A DNA stretch of 64,000 nucleotides from Rhodococcus ruber (GTDB lineage Bacteria > Actinomycetota > Actinomycetes > Mycobacteriales > Mycobacteriaceae), in contig NZ_JAPWIJ010000006.1 in NCBI RefSeq assembly GCF_027270735.1, forward strand, positions 124,001-188,000, given 5' to 3'. The notes under the pieces were generated by a model that was not told the origin of the DNA, searched no databases, and saw only the letters and a list, made by a program, of their open reading frames with translations. This document shows positions 55,777-64,000 of this stretch, one piece after another. The position numbers and the translations under genes are program-made. Numbering within the stretch: position 1 is the stretch's first letter; every line of letters starts with the position of its first letter.

Positions 55777-56415
55777 TCAGGGCACCAACTGCGCTTCACC
55801 GGTTCGCATCGACCCCGACACGATCTGCAGACCGAAATAGGTGCCCGACGGCATCCAGCGGCTCAACGTCGGTCCCGTCGCTTCCACCCGCACCCGGGCC
55901 AACCTGGCCTTACCCCTCAGACGAGCGATACCGACGGCCGAGCCGCCGTCGACCGGTTGCGCGAATCCGATGGACCCGAGCATCGGAAACTGCGGTCCGT
56001 AGCCGCGAGAATCGGTGTGCACCGACCATTCGCCACTGCTCACTCCGGCCTTAGCCAGAACATCGCCGTCGAAGTCGGCCAGCACCTTGGGCAGGTGCCA
56101 GTTGGTTCTACCGCCGTGCACGGAGGTGGCGGAATCCACGGCGATGAACGGAACCGCCATCCGCGGGATTCTCCCCACATCCCGGCGCAGCACCGGGCTG
56201 GCCAGTATCTCGCGATAAGGGCCGACGGGTGACGTCACGTAATCGACCACCATGGCCATCGTGATCGGTAGGGTTGCGGCTCCGGACGGACCGAACTCCG
56301 ACGACCGTGCTCGATGCCACCAGATCGTGGCCCGGACGTTGGCCGGCCATGGTGCTGCAGGGCTGACCGGCCAGTCGGTGCGCTCGGTCTCGGACTCGGG
56401 CACGCTCCACATCAC
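55777..56415 (-). CDS. Acetoacetate decarboxylase (ADC) family-like protein
   Basis: 212 residues. The middle part carries the ADC-like pattern: VDYVTSPVGPYREILASPVL, then RIPRMAVPFIAVDS and GRTNWHLPKVLADF. In true ADC enzymes two adjacent lysines follow the proline (the first forms the Schiff base); here only the first is present and the second is valine. So the fold is likely but decarboxylase activity is uncertain. The start is GTG at 56415, overlapping the stop of the GMC oxidoreductase gene. It is the last gene of the TetR-BVMO-GMC-ADC operon. Confidence 0.65.
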   Translation of the reverse strand: MMWSVPESETERTDWPVSPAAPWPANVRATIWWHRARSSEFGPSGAATLPITMAMVVDYVTSPVGPYREILASPVLRRDVGRIPRMAVPFIAVDSATSVHGGRTNWHLPKVLADFDGDVLAKAGVSSGEWSVHTDSRGYGPQFPMLGSIGFAQPVDGGSAVGIARLRGKARLARVRVEATGPTLSRWMPSGTYFGLQIVSGSMRTGEAQLVP

Positions 56416-58103
56416 GAATCCCTCCCCACCACGGTCAGTGGAAGCCGCAGCGCGCCCGGCGCAGACACCGGTACCACCGGGCGGACCGGCTGTGTGGGTA
56501 CAACTTCCTGGTACTCGCTACCCGCCACGGGGCGCTTGTCGGGCTCACCCTTGTTGGGCCACAACGCCATTGCGCGTTCGGCCTGAGCGGTGATGGTCAG
56601 GGACGGATTGACACCGAGGTTGGCGCTGACGGCCGAGCCGTCGAGCACGTGCAATCCGTCGTAGCCGTACACACGCTGATAGCCGTCGATCACACCGGTC
56701 TTCGGTGAGTCACCGATGGCGCAGCCACCGAGGAAGTGCGCGGTCATCGGAATGTTGACGATCTCCGCGATCGACCCCCCCGGGTCGCCGCCGATCTTGT
56801 CGGCCAGCAACCTGATGGCAGTGTGCCCCTGCGGAATCCACTGCGGCGGTGGATCGCCCGCACCGGGCCTACTGGTGAGCCGCCGACCGAACGGGCCCTT
56901 CTTCGATCCGAGTTCGAGCGAGTTGTCGTCGGTCTGCATCACCAATGCGATGACGGTTCGCTCCGACCACCGGTGGACCGACAGGCTCCGCACCGCGGCG
57001 CCGGGATGACGCAGGGCGACCCCGAGGGTCTTGAGCACTCGGGGCATCTTGCCCCCGCCGTCGCTCAGCACGGTCTGCAACAGTCCGATCGCGTTGCTGC
57101 CCTTGCCGTATCGCACCGGCTCGATGTGAGTGTGATCGTCGGGATGGAACGACGACGTGATCGCCACACCCTCGTGGTAGTCGACCTCACGGCCGCGGGC
57201 GGTCGCGGCGAGGACCGCCTCGGAGTTGGTGCGCACCAACGAGCCGATCCTGTCCGACAATCGCGGTAGCGAACCCTTCTCCTTGGCTGCGAGCATCAGC
57301 TTCTGCGTGCCGTAGGTGCCGGCCGAGAAGATGACCTGATCGGCGGTGATCGTCTTCTCCTTGCGGCGCAGCTTCCCGCCGGTCCGACGCGTCACCACGT
57401 CGTAGCCTGCGCCGTTCGGTCGCACGTCGACGACCGTGGTCAGCGGAAGAACGTGCGCGCCGGCATGTTCGGCCAGATAGAGGTAGTTCTTGACGAGGGT
57501 GTTCTTCGCGCCGACGCGGCAGCCCGTCATGCACGATCCGCATTCGGTGCAGCCGGTGCGCTCGGGCCCGGCACCACCGAAGAACGGGTCGGGCGCAGTT
57601 TTGCCGCGGTCACCGAAGTAGACGCCCACCGGCGTCGAGGTGAACGTGTCCCCCACTCCCATGTCCTCGGCCACTTCCTTCATCACCTTGTCCGAGGCGG
57701 TGATGGTGGGGTTGGTCTCGACGCCGAGCATCCGGCGCGCCTGGTCGTAGTACGGATTCAGCTCGCGCTGCCAGTCGGTGATCGAACCCCACTGCGGGTC
57801 CTCGAAGAACTTCGCCGGTGGCTGATAGAGCGTGTTCGCATAGTTCAGCGAGCCGCCGCCCACGCCGGCTCCGGCCATCACCAGCACATCGGGCAGCAGG
57901 TGGATACGTTGCACTCCATAGCAACCCAACGCCGGAGCCCACAGGTATTTACGCAACCGCCAGCTGGTCTTGGGCAGCTCGTCGTCCTCGAATCGGCGAC
58001 CCGATTCGAGAACTGCCACCCGGTATCCCTTCTCGACGGCCCGCAGCGCGGCAACGCTGCCGCCGAAACCGGAGCCGATGATCAATACGTCGTAGTCGCT
58101 CAT
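56412..58103 (-). CDS. choD: GMC-family oxidoreductase, cholesterol oxidase (ChoD)-like
   Basis: 563 residues. FAD-binding start YDVLIIGSGFGGSVAALRAVEKGYRV, then GAGVGGGSLNYANTLYQPP, and a cysteine-rich insert CTECGSCMTGCRVGAKN. The active-site histidine is in PMTAHFLGGCAIG and the C-terminal N-P pair in GVNPSLTITAQAE. The pattern is that of M. tuberculosis ChoD (Rv3409c), named for cholesterol oxidase though its true substrate is unsettled. The cysteine insert resembles an iron-sulfur site. ATG at 58103 overlaps the BVMO stop by four bases. Confidence 0.82.
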   Translation of the reverse strand: MSDYDVLIIGSGFGGSVAALRAVEKGYRVAVLESGRRFEDDELPKTSWRLRKYLWAPALGCYGVQRIHLLPDVLVMAGAGVGGGSLNYANTLYQPPAKFFEDPQWGSITDWQRELNPYYDQARRMLGVETNPTITASDKVMKEVAEDMGVGDTFTSTPVGVYFGDRGKTAPDPFFGGAGPERTGCTECGSCMTGCRVGAKNTLVKNYLYLAEHAGAHVLPLTTVVDVRPNGAGYDVVTRRTGGKLRRKEKTITADQVIFSAGTYGTQKLMLAAKEKGSLPRLSDRIGSLVRTNSEAVLAATARGREVDYHEGVAITSSFHPDDHTHIEPVRYGKGSNAIGLLQTVLSDGGGKMPRVLKTLGVALRHPGAAVRSLSVHRWSERTVIALVMQTDDNSLELGSKKGPFGRRLTSRPGAGDPPPQWIPQGHTAIRLLADKIGGDPGGSIAEIVNIPMTAHFLGGCAIGDSPKTGVIDGYQRVYGYDGLHVLDGSAVSANLGVNPSLTITAQAERAMALWPNKGEPDKRPVAGSEYQEVVPTQPVRPVVPVSAPGALRLPLTVVGRDS

Positions 58104-59617
58104 GCGGATACCACCTCGTTGTCTGATTCGAGAGTGTCTGGTTCGGGAGTACCGGGGACGATCCGATAGTTCGAGACATCGAACTCTCGCGTCTTGTTTC
58201 GGAACCGGAATGTGTAGGTAGGCCACATCGTGGAGTTGCGACCGTTGGCGTCGAGGTACCAGCTCGAGCAGCCGCCGGCATTCCACACGGTGCCGTCGAG
58301 CGCGGAGTCGACCCACGAATTGTGCTGCCGCTGAGCCGATTCGTCGACCTCGACCGCGGCTGCAGACCGCGCCTTCATCTCGGCGAGGGCCGAGACCACG
58401 TAGTTGGCCTGCGACTCGAGCATGTACACGATGGAGCTGTGCCCGAGGTTGGTGTTGGGGCCGTACATCAGGAACAGGTTCGGGAACCCGGCGACGGTGG
58501 TACCGAGATGCGCCTGCGGGCTACCGCCCCAACGCTCCGCGAGGGTGCGGCCGTCGTTGCCGCGCAACAGATGCGACACCGGCGGCTCGGTGGGAGTGAA
58601 CCCCGTCGCGAAGATGATCGTATCAACCTCGTAATTGCGACCCGAGGCGTCGACCACGCCGTTCTCGGTCACCGACGCCAGGCCGGACGTCACGAGATCG
58701 ACGTCCGGGCGGTCGAGCGTCCGGAGCCAATCATTGGACAGTAGAAGCCTTTTACAGCCGGGGGCGTAGTCGGGGGTCAGAGCGGCCCGCGTCGCAGGGT
58801 TCTTGACCTGCCGCTTCAGGTTGGCTTTGGCGAATACCTTCACCGCGGGCAGCATCCACGGGTTGTCCGCCAGAACCGTCACATACGCCTCGCGATAGCC
58901 GTAGATGATGCCGCGTACTGCGCGATGGGCCGCTGGAACCTTCTCGTACAGCGTTCTTTCGAACCGGCCGATGGTGCGATCGAGTCGCGGGATGACCCAG
59001 GCGGGGGTGCGCTGAAAGACGGTGAGCCGCTGCGCGCGGTCGACGATCTCCGGGACGAACTGCACCGCAGACGCTCCGGTGCCGATGACGGCGACGCGTT
59101 CACCGGTGAGGTCGTGCTCGTGATTCCAGGTGGCGGAATGGAACACCGTGCCGGAGAACGCGTCGATGCCGGGCACGTCCGGAATCTTCGGAGTGGACAG
59201 CGCTCCGGTGGCGGCAACCAGAACCCGCGCGCTCGTTGCGCCCTTCGACGTCTGTACCGACCACCGCGAGGTGCTCGAATCCCACGTACCGCTCTGCAAT
59301 TCGCAGTCGGTGATGATCTTGCGCTGCAGGCCCAGACGCTGCACCACAGATTTGAGGTAGGAGAACAGCTCCGGCTGGCGCGCGAAGGTGTGACTCCACT
59401 CGGGGCTGGGAGCGAACGAGAACGAGTACAGCGAGGTGGGCACATCGCACGCGCACCCCGGGTACGTGTTGTCTCGCCACGTGCCGCCCACATCGGACGC
59501 ACGCTCGATAACGGTGACGTCGGCGGCCGGGTCTGCGGTGAGGATCTTCGCCACTGCCGCCAGACCGGCGAACCCGGCTCCGACGACGAGGATGTCCACA
59601 CGCTGCTCGAGATTCAT
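58100..59617 (-). CDS. Flavin-containing (Baeyer-Villiger-type) monooxygenase
   Basis: 505 residues. N-terminal FAD motif ILVVGAGFAGLAAVAK, BVMO fingerprint FSGTVFHSATWN (F154, H160, W164), second dinucleotide motif VAVIGTGASAVQFVPEI for NADPH, and FATGFTPTEPP. It inserts oxygen next to a ketone carbonyl, giving an ester or lactone, or oxidises a soft heteroatom. Overlaps both neighbours by four bases. A ketone produced by the GMC enzyme could be its substrate; that is inference. Confidence 0.88.
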   Translation of the reverse strand: MNLEQRVDILVVGAGFAGLAAVAKILTADPAADVTVIERASDVGGTWRDNTYPGCACDVPTSLYSFSFAPSPEWSHTFARQPELFSYLKSVVQRLGLQRKIITDCELQSGTWDSSTSRWSVQTSKGATSARVLVAATGALSTPKIPDVPGIDAFSGTVFHSATWNHEHDLTGERVAVIGTGASAVQFVPEIVDRAQRLTVFQRTPAWVIPRLDRTIGRFERTLYEKVPAAHRAVRGIIYGYREAYVTVLADNPWMLPAVKVFAKANLKRQVKNPATRAALTPDYAPGCKRLLLSNDWLRTLDRPDVDLVTSGLASVTENGVVDASGRNYEVDTIIFATGFTPTEPPVSHLLRGNDGRTLAERWGGSPQAHLGTTVAGFPNLFLMYGPNTNLGHSSIVYMLESQANYVVSALAEMKARSAAAVEVDESAQRQHNSWVDSALDGTVWNAGGCSSWYLDANGRNSTMWPTYTFRFRNKTREFDVSNYRIVPGTPEPDTLESDNEVVSA

Positions 59618-60210
59618 GACGTCATCACCTTGTCGGACCAGATCGGAAGGAGCCGCTCACGCAGTTGCGCGTCGGCCTCGGGAGTACGGAACAGCGCCGA
59701 GACGGCCAGGCCGCGGGCGAGTTCGACACTGAGCTCGATGGATTCGGGCGACATCGTGCTACCCATGACGATCTGGGCTCCACCCTGAATCGCCTCGGCG
59801 ACGCGTCGTTCCAGGGGAACCATCGCCTCGTGCAGTGCCGGATCGGTACGGGCCGCCACCCAGAGTTCGAGGGCGGCGTAGAACAGGGGCCCGGAAAACG
59901 CGTCGGCGAGAATCTCGGGTCCTCGCGCCGGATCGGGTTCGGCCTCCAGGATTTCCGAGAGCCTGCGGTCGACCAGGTGCTCGACCGCCGCGATCACCAA
60001 CGACTCCTTGGACGGGAAGTGGTGTAGCTGCGCCCCCCGAGAAACTCCGGCGCGCCGAGCGATTTCCTGGGTGCTGGTCTTGGCGAAGCCCAGTTCGACG
60101 AGGCAGTCGATCGCGGCGTCGAGCAACTTCGCGCGGGTTTCCGCGGTGCGCTCGGCCTGCGTTCGACGCGCTGCCGGCTCGGTGCCGTTCAACCCTGTGT
60201 CAGTAGTCAC
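59614..60210 (-). CDS. TetR-family repressor of the BVMO-GMC operon
   Basis: 198 residues. N-terminal HTH: AAIDCLVELGFAKTSTQEIARRAGVSRGAQLHHFPSKESL. The variable C-terminal ligand domain follows. GTG at 60210 is chosen because a -10 box (60218-60223) overlaps the alternative GTG at 60219, and transcription would start at the chosen GTG itself, as a leaderless mRNA. It is the first gene of the operon and probably represses it in response to a lipid or ketone. Confidence 0.85.
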   Translation of the reverse strand: MTTDTGLNGTEPAARRTQAERTAETRAKLLDAAIDCLVELGFAKTSTQEIARRAGVSRGAQLHHFPSKESLVIAAVEHLVDRRLSEILEAEPDPARGPEILADAFSGPLFYAALELWVAARTDPALHEAMVPLERRVAEAIQGGAQIVMGSTMSPESIELSVELARGLAVSALFRTPEADAQLRERLLPIWSDKVMTS

Positions 60211-60217
60211 ACTTTGC

Positions 60218-60254
60218 ACAGTAGCGCCAAAACAACAAACAGTCCAGCCTGACT
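60218..60254 (-). promoter_or_regulatory. TetR operon promoter and possible operator
   Basis: Minus-strand TGGACT (60241-60246) and TACTGT (60218-60223), spaced 17 bases. A 14-base imperfect palindrome (60241-60254, AGTC...GACT ends) covers the -35 and could be the TetR operator. Confidence 0.4.
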
Positions 60255-60274
60255 TTAAGTTTGCCGGCGGGTCG

Positions 60275-61636
60275 TCAGATGCAGGCCTGAGCGCCGTCCA
60301 TCACTCCGTGCCGGAACGCCTCGACGCGCAGGAACCCGCTCCCCTGCCGTGATTCGTCACCGTCGCCGCGAAAGAGCAGCAGCGACGCGATCGCCTCGTC
60401 CAGATCCCCGGGCGAGAGGGTGTATCCGCTGGTGGGACGGTTCTGCAGCAAGACGCTGGCCGCCCAACTCCCGGCAAAGCAATCGCCCTGCAAGGACGTG
60501 TCCTGGGTGTCGGCGTCGATCCCAGCGTGTGCCATCCCCGCCAATCCGTACTGGGTTGCGATGAGCGCCGCGACGGCAAAATCCCCACCCTGCTCGTAGA
60601 ACCGCGGCATCGCATCGACGGCATCGAACCCCACATAGTCGTCGGGTACGCAGTAGAAGAGCACGTAACCCGAAGCAGATTGACCGCCGCACTCGGGAGC
60701 ATCGGACGGGTCGAATGCGACGACCGGCTTCAGTGGCTCCCACGGCCGGCCCGTCAACTCCGGGAAGAGCACGCTCCAGTAGTCCTCGAGATCTTTCGGA
60801 ACACCGTCGATGATCTGCTCGAGCGGAGCGTCGCCGCCCCGATCGGCGTCGGACTGGCTGGTGAACGGCAACTGCAGAACGGGAGGCGAGCCGTCGACGT
60901 AAGGTTTGCAGTCCATCGGGCCGCCGTCGAACCCGGTCTGAAACGAACTGACGCGGTCGAAGCCGCTGCCGTGCGCGGAATCGCTCTCGGCCGAACTGCC
61001 CGGCTCGTCACGTAGATACAGGAACCCGGCCAGAGCACTGTCGAGCTCGGCCTGCGACGGATCGAAGGCGGTGGCGTCGGACACCGCATGAGCCGCCCAC
61101 GCGCCGGCGAAGCAGTCGGCCTGAATTTCACTGGTGACGGTCATGCCCTCGAAGTTGGCCCTGGCCTGGATCGCGTGCCCCCACTCGTGAGCCATCACGA
61201 CGGGAATCACGAAGTCGCCGAATCGTTGCCGAAGATCGGGGAGCAAGCCTTCACTGTCCCAGGCCACGACATCCGCACTCGGGCAGTAGAAGGCGTTGCC
61301 TGCGATGTCGTCCGCCGATGACGCGCACGGAGGCAAGTCACCCGAAGACGGCACCACTGCATAGAAGCCACCGCTGACGGGCGAATAGTCGCTGCCGTAC
61401 ACAGCGGGGAATTGCTCGGCCCAATACGACTGCAGATCATCGATCGCAGCCGCGACAATTTCGTTCACCGGATCGGACGCATCGCCCACCATCCCGGCGG
61501 TTGCGGGCGCGTCGCCGGCGACGGCCTGTGGCGTCGATTCCGTTGTGCTGGTGCCGGATTGTGCCGAGCCACCACACGCGGACAAGGTCAACGCTACTAC
61601 CCCGACCGCGGCGACCGTCTTCACTACTGACCTCAT
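60275..61636 (-). CDS. Neutral zinc metallopeptidase lipoprotein, duplicated domain
   Basis: 453 residues. Signal sequence with lipobox LSAC (cysteine 21). The first domain has the zinc motif MAHEWGHAIQ (residues 150-154) and EIQADCFAGAWAAHA, the pattern of the neutral zinc metallopeptidase family. The second domain, from about residue 270, repeats the same order (CVPDDYVGFD, FAVAALIATQYGLAGMAH, LQGDCFAGSWAASVL), but the HEXXH is replaced by TQYGL, so it cannot bind zinc in the usual way. ATG at 61636. It is cell-envelope exposed; its substrate is unknown. Confidence 0.85.
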   Translation of the reverse strand: MRSVVKTVAAVGVVALTLSACGGSAQSGTSTTESTPQAVAGDAPATAGMVGDASDPVNEIVAAAIDDLQSYWAEQFPAVYGSDYSPVSGGFYAVVPSSGDLPPCASSADDIAGNAFYCPSADVVAWDSEGLLPDLRQRFGDFVIPVVMAHEWGHAIQARANFEGMTVTSEIQADCFAGAWAAHAVSDATAFDPSQAELDSALAGFLYLRDEPGSSAESDSAHGSGFDRVSSFQTGFDGGPMDCKPYVDGSPPVLQLPFTSQSDADRGGDAPLEQIIDGVPKDLEDYWSVLFPELTGRPWEPLKPVVAFDPSDAPECGGQSASGYVLFYCVPDDYVGFDAVDAMPRFYEQGGDFAVAALIATQYGLAGMAHAGIDADTQDTSLQGDCFAGSWAASVLLQNRPTSGYTLSPGDLDEAIASLLLFRGDGDESRQGSGFLRVEAFRHGVMDGAQACI

Positions 61637-61784
61637 AGCTGCAGACGCTAACCAGCGAGGATTGGAAATCGATTGGAAGTGCACCCAGTTTTCCAATCCG
61701 TTTCCAATGTCACGGTTCTACGATCCGGTCGGTTCGATCCCTGCTGTAGCCACCTGAATGCTGTATCCGAACGAAAGAGGACCG

Positions 61785-62510
61785 ATGACACTCTCTACTA
61801 CTGGTGTTCGTGGGGCCGCATGCGCTGCCGTGGTGATACTCGGGCTCACCGCCGCCGGATGCAGCAGTAGCTCCGACACCGCAACGGCCACAACCTCGGC
61901 AGCCGCAACCACGACCACGGAGGCAGCCGCGACCACAACGGTGAAGAAGCTGGCACCCGCCACCACCACCGAAGCCCCCGCCGGCCCCAACCCCACCATC
62001 GCCGACTACATCGTCGACGCGGGCCTGACCGAAATCCCCGTCACCCGTGACGATCCCACCGCGCCCACCATCAACCTGGCCATCCCGGAGGGCTGGGTGG
62101 ACGCGGCCGAACAGACCCCCGAGTGGGCCTACGGCGCGATCATCTACCCGGAGGTCGCCGCCGACGAACGTACCCCGAGCATGATCGCCATCGTCTCCAA
62201 GCTCGAAGGCGACGTCGATCCTCAGGCCATCATCGACTATGCCCCGGGCGAATTGATGAACCTTCCTCAGTTCACTCCATCCGGTGAGGGTGCGGTCTCG
62301 ACACTGTCGGGCTTCCCGGCCTACCAAATCGCCGGAACCTACGTCGACGAGACAGGGGCCGAACTGGTGTCGGCGCAGAAGACCGCGATCATCACCGGGC
62401 AGGACGGCTACTACATCCTGCAGATCAACGTCGACGGCAGCGTCGATCAGTTCGACCTACTGGTCGACGCCACCACCCAGGTGGACGACCAGACCGTCAT
62501 CACCCCGTAA
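61785..62510 (+). CDS. LpqN/LpqT-like lipoprotein
   Basis: 241 residues. Signal sequence GAACAAVVILGLTAAGCSSSSD with lipobox TAAGC, then a Thr/Ala-rich linker of about 40 residues, and a globular domain (ADYIVDAGLTEIPVTRDDP; INLAIPEGWVDAAEQTPEW; LSGFPAYQIAGTYVDETG) typical of the LpqN/LpqT family found in mycolic-acid bacteria. ATG at 61785 has AGAGGA ahead of it. Members may bind envelope lipids; function is not established. Confidence 0.8.
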   Translation: MTLSTTGVRGAACAAVVILGLTAAGCSSSSDTATATTSAAATTTTEAAATTTVKKLAPATTTEAPAGPNPTIADYIVDAGLTEIPVTRDDPTAPTINLAIPEGWVDAAEQTPEWAYGAIIYPEVAADERTPSMIAIVSKLEGDVDPQAIIDYAPGELMNLPQFTPSGEGAVSTLSGFPAYQIAGTYVDETGAELVSAQKTAIITGQDGYYILQINVDGSVDQFDLLVDATTQVDDQTVITP

Positions 62511-62522
62511 TTCGTTGCCGAG

Positions 62523-62558
62523 CACGGTGATCGGAGCTGGAATGCTCCGATCACCGTG
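62523..62558 (+). terminator. Hairpin after the LpqN-like gene
   Basis: Perfect 15-base stem (62523-62537 with 62544-62558), 6-base loop, starting 12 bases past the stop. It ends 14 bases before the next start. No U-tract. Confidence 0.7.
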
Positions 62559-62572
62559 AGACAGGTTTGCCA

Positions 62573-62884
62573 ATGTCCACAGCACCGCCGAGCACTGTCT
62601 CACCACTGAGCATCGGACCCGACGAGCCGTATTCGGAGCCCAAACGCTTTCTCCGCAAGCTGAATCCACTGCGCTGGCTGGCGCTGGCGAACGGCACACC
62701 CGTGGTGCTGAAACAGATACTTCAGCTGGGGCTGCTCGTCGTGTGGCCGGTGTGGTTCGTGTGGGTGATCATCCGTGCCGTGTGCTTCTTCGCGTTCTGG
62801 CTGCTGCTCTACCCCGTCCGCGTGAATCAGAAGAAGAACCACCCCGAGGACTACGCACGAGCACAAGCTCGGCGGCTTCCCTGA
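62573..62884 (+). CDS. Small membrane protein of unknown function
   Basis: 103 residues. A soluble N-terminal third (SPLSIGPDEPYSEPKRFLRKL) is followed by two close hydrophobic segments (LQLGLLVVWPVWFVWVII and AVCFFAFWLLLYPV) and a charged tail (VNQKKNHPEDYARAQ). I do not recognise the family. ATG at 62573, after a hairpin. It is convergent with the epoxide hydrolase gene at 62927. Confidence 0.65.
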   Translation: MSTAPPSTVSPLSIGPDEPYSEPKRFLRKLNPLRWLALANGTPVVLKQILQLGLLVVWPVWFVWVIIRAVCFFAFWLLLYPVRVNQKKNHPEDYARAQARRLP

Positions 62885-62926
62885 CACGATCGTCTACTGC
62901 CGAATATCATTGCTCGGTAGCTTGTT

Positions 62927-64000
62927 TCATCGAATACCCGCGGCCGAAAGTACGGCGGCGAAGCCCTCTTGCAGATCCCTGACGAAGTGGGTGGGATCTT
63001 CCAGCGAAGGAAAGTGCCCCCCACTCTCGGGAGCCTTCCATCGAACGATCGGCCGGAAGCGCTCCTGAGCCCACGGCCGAGGATTCTTCTCGATATCGCG
63101 CGGATACGTGGTGATCGCCGCGGGAACATCGACCCGAAGGTCCGGGTCGAGGGAGTTGTGGCTCTCGTAGTAGATCCGAGCCGACGACGCTCCGGAGCGC
63201 GTGAGCCAGTACAGGGTCACGTTGTCCAGCAGCCGGTCCCTGGAGATCACACCGAACGGGCTGTCCACGGTATCCGTCCACTCGGCGAACTTGTCGAGGA
63301 TCCAGGCGAGCAAACCCACCGGGGAGTCGACGAGTGAGTACCCGATCGTTTGCGGCCGGGTCGCCTGTTGTTTCGCGTACGCACAGTGATTCCGACGGAA
63401 ATTCTCGGAGTCCTCGGTCCACCTGCGCTCGTCGGCCGTGAGCAGTTCCGTCGTCATCCCCGGTGGTGCCTGCGCGAGCGTCGTGTGAATGCCGAGGACC
63501 TTCCCCGGAAACCGGCCACCGAGGATCGTGGTGATCACGCCTCCCCAGTCGCCTCCGTGGGCCAGAAACCGGTCGTAACCCAGCCTGTGCATCAACTCGA
63601 CCCACGCGGCCGCGATCTTCTCGGTTCCCCATCCGGTCGTGCTCGGCTTGTCGCTGAAGCCGAACCCCGGCAGCGAGGGAATTACGACGTGGAACGCAGG
63701 CGAGCCTGGATCATCGGGATTCGCAAGAGCGCCCGCTGTATCGACGAACTCCGCGATGCTGCCCGGCCAGCCGTGCGTCATGATCAGCGGAACGGCATCC
63801 ATGCGCGTGGACGGGCAGTGCAAGAAGTGGATTCCCAGACCGTCGATGACCGTGCGGAACTGTCCGATCGCGTCGAGGCGTCGCTCGAACTTCCGCCAGT
63901 CGTAGCCGGTGCGCCAGTGGTCGACGACCTCCGCGAGGTCGGCCAGAGGGACGCCTTGCTCCCATCGGCTCACGCCGGACGACACCGTCTCTGCTTCCGG
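62927..64000 (-). CDS. Epoxide hydrolase with N-terminal EHN domain (partial, 5' end beyond window)
   Basis: At least 357 residues are inside the window; the frame is open to the right edge and the EHN domain (VVDHWRTGYDWRKFERRLD; IGQFRTVIDGLGIHFLH) is not complete at its N-terminus. The alpha/beta-hydrolase part has MTHGWPGSIAEF, PGFGFSDKP and the nucleophile aspartate in AHGGDWGGVITT. The tyrosine of SARIYYESH and the histidine of ESGGHFPSLEDP complete the site. It belongs to the microsomal-type (EPHX1-like) epoxide hydrolases. A GTG at 63985 could be read as a start but would cut the EHN domain. Confidence 0.85.
   Translation of the reverse strand, partial: PEAETVSSGVSRWEQGVPLADLAEVVDHWRTGYDWRKFERRLDAIGQFRTVIDGLGIHFLHCPSTRMDAVPLIMTHGWPGSIAEFVDTAGALANPDDPGSPAFHVVIPSLPGFGFSDKPSTTGWGTEKIAAAWVELMHRLGYDRFLAHGGDWGGVITTILGGRFPGKVLGIHTTLAQAPPGMTTELLTADERRWTEDSENFRRNHCAYAKQQATRPQTIGYSLVDSPVGLLAWILDKFAEWTDTVDSPFGVISRDRLLDNVTLYWLTRSGASSARIYYESHNSLDPDLRVDVPAAITTYPRDIEKNPRPWAQERFRPIVRWKAPESGGHFPSLEDPTHFVRDLQEGFAAVLSAAGIR

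Overview
The window looks like chromosomal DNA of a high-GC, mycolic-acid-type actinobacterium, most likely Rhodococcus or a close relative. I infer this from the GC-rich coding, the many GTG/TTG starts, F420 and WhiB proteins, and gene order. From the left edge to about 46 kb the order follows a well-known Mycobacterium tuberculosis segment (holB to Rv3683). It has the same topA, cspA, tad, dpp, acs, marP, nth, crp, ridA, ArsA pair, whiB4 and ponA2 genes in the same order and mostly the same orientation. Nothing here was searched against a database; names rest on motifs, length and context.

Layout. 0-8 kb: holB (cut by the window edge), a DUF3558 lipoprotein, topA, a conserved hypothetical and cspA on the minus strand, then a divergent MrfA-type helicase and an lldD-like dehydrogenase. 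9.5-14.1 kb: a compact minus-strand tad/Flp pilus operon with 4-base overlaps between most genes. 14.1-15.6 kb: a HAD phosphatase flanked by two small RNA genes, a 6C RNA upstream and an Ms1-type (6S-like, RNA polymerase core-binding) RNA downstream. 15.6-24.2 kb: an Rv3662c-like gene, a dppABCD peptide importer, and a divergent acs with a Crp-like site between. 24.2-28.9 kb: an insertion not present in the mycobacterial order, made of an intact IS30-family element, a GT39 glycosyltransferase and an MHS transporter; the IS sits in the loop of what looks like the acs terminator. 29-37.7 kb: holin-like protein, epoxide hydrolase, the nth-tlpA-nudix-marP operon, crp, a metallo-beta-lactamase fold protein, an oxidoreductase, ridA and a DUF4177 protein. 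37.7-46 kb: a WS/DGAT-like acyltransferase, two ArsA/GET3-type ATPases, whiB4, ponA2, a YqeY protein, a phosphoesterase and tRNA-Pro(CGG).

From 46 to 64 kb the content is accessory: an SRPBCC protein, a BcrA-type ABC exporter, an LLM(F420)-SDR and GH15-HAD group, dps, a katA catalase behind a FurA-like box, and a translationally coupled TetR-BVMO-cholesterol-oxidase-like-ADC-like operon. This is followed by a two-domain zinc metallopeptidase in which one domain has lost its metal motif, an LpqN-like lipoprotein, a small membrane protein and an epoxide hydrolase cut by the right edge.

Themes: redox and stress handling (marP, whiB4, dps, katA, MBL, TlpA), carbon and lipid use (acs, WS/DGAT, epoxide hydrolases, BVMO/ChoD), cAMP control (crp plus two candidate sites in the window), and envelope building (ponA2, tad, GT39). 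No CRISPR array, prophage or rRNA was seen.
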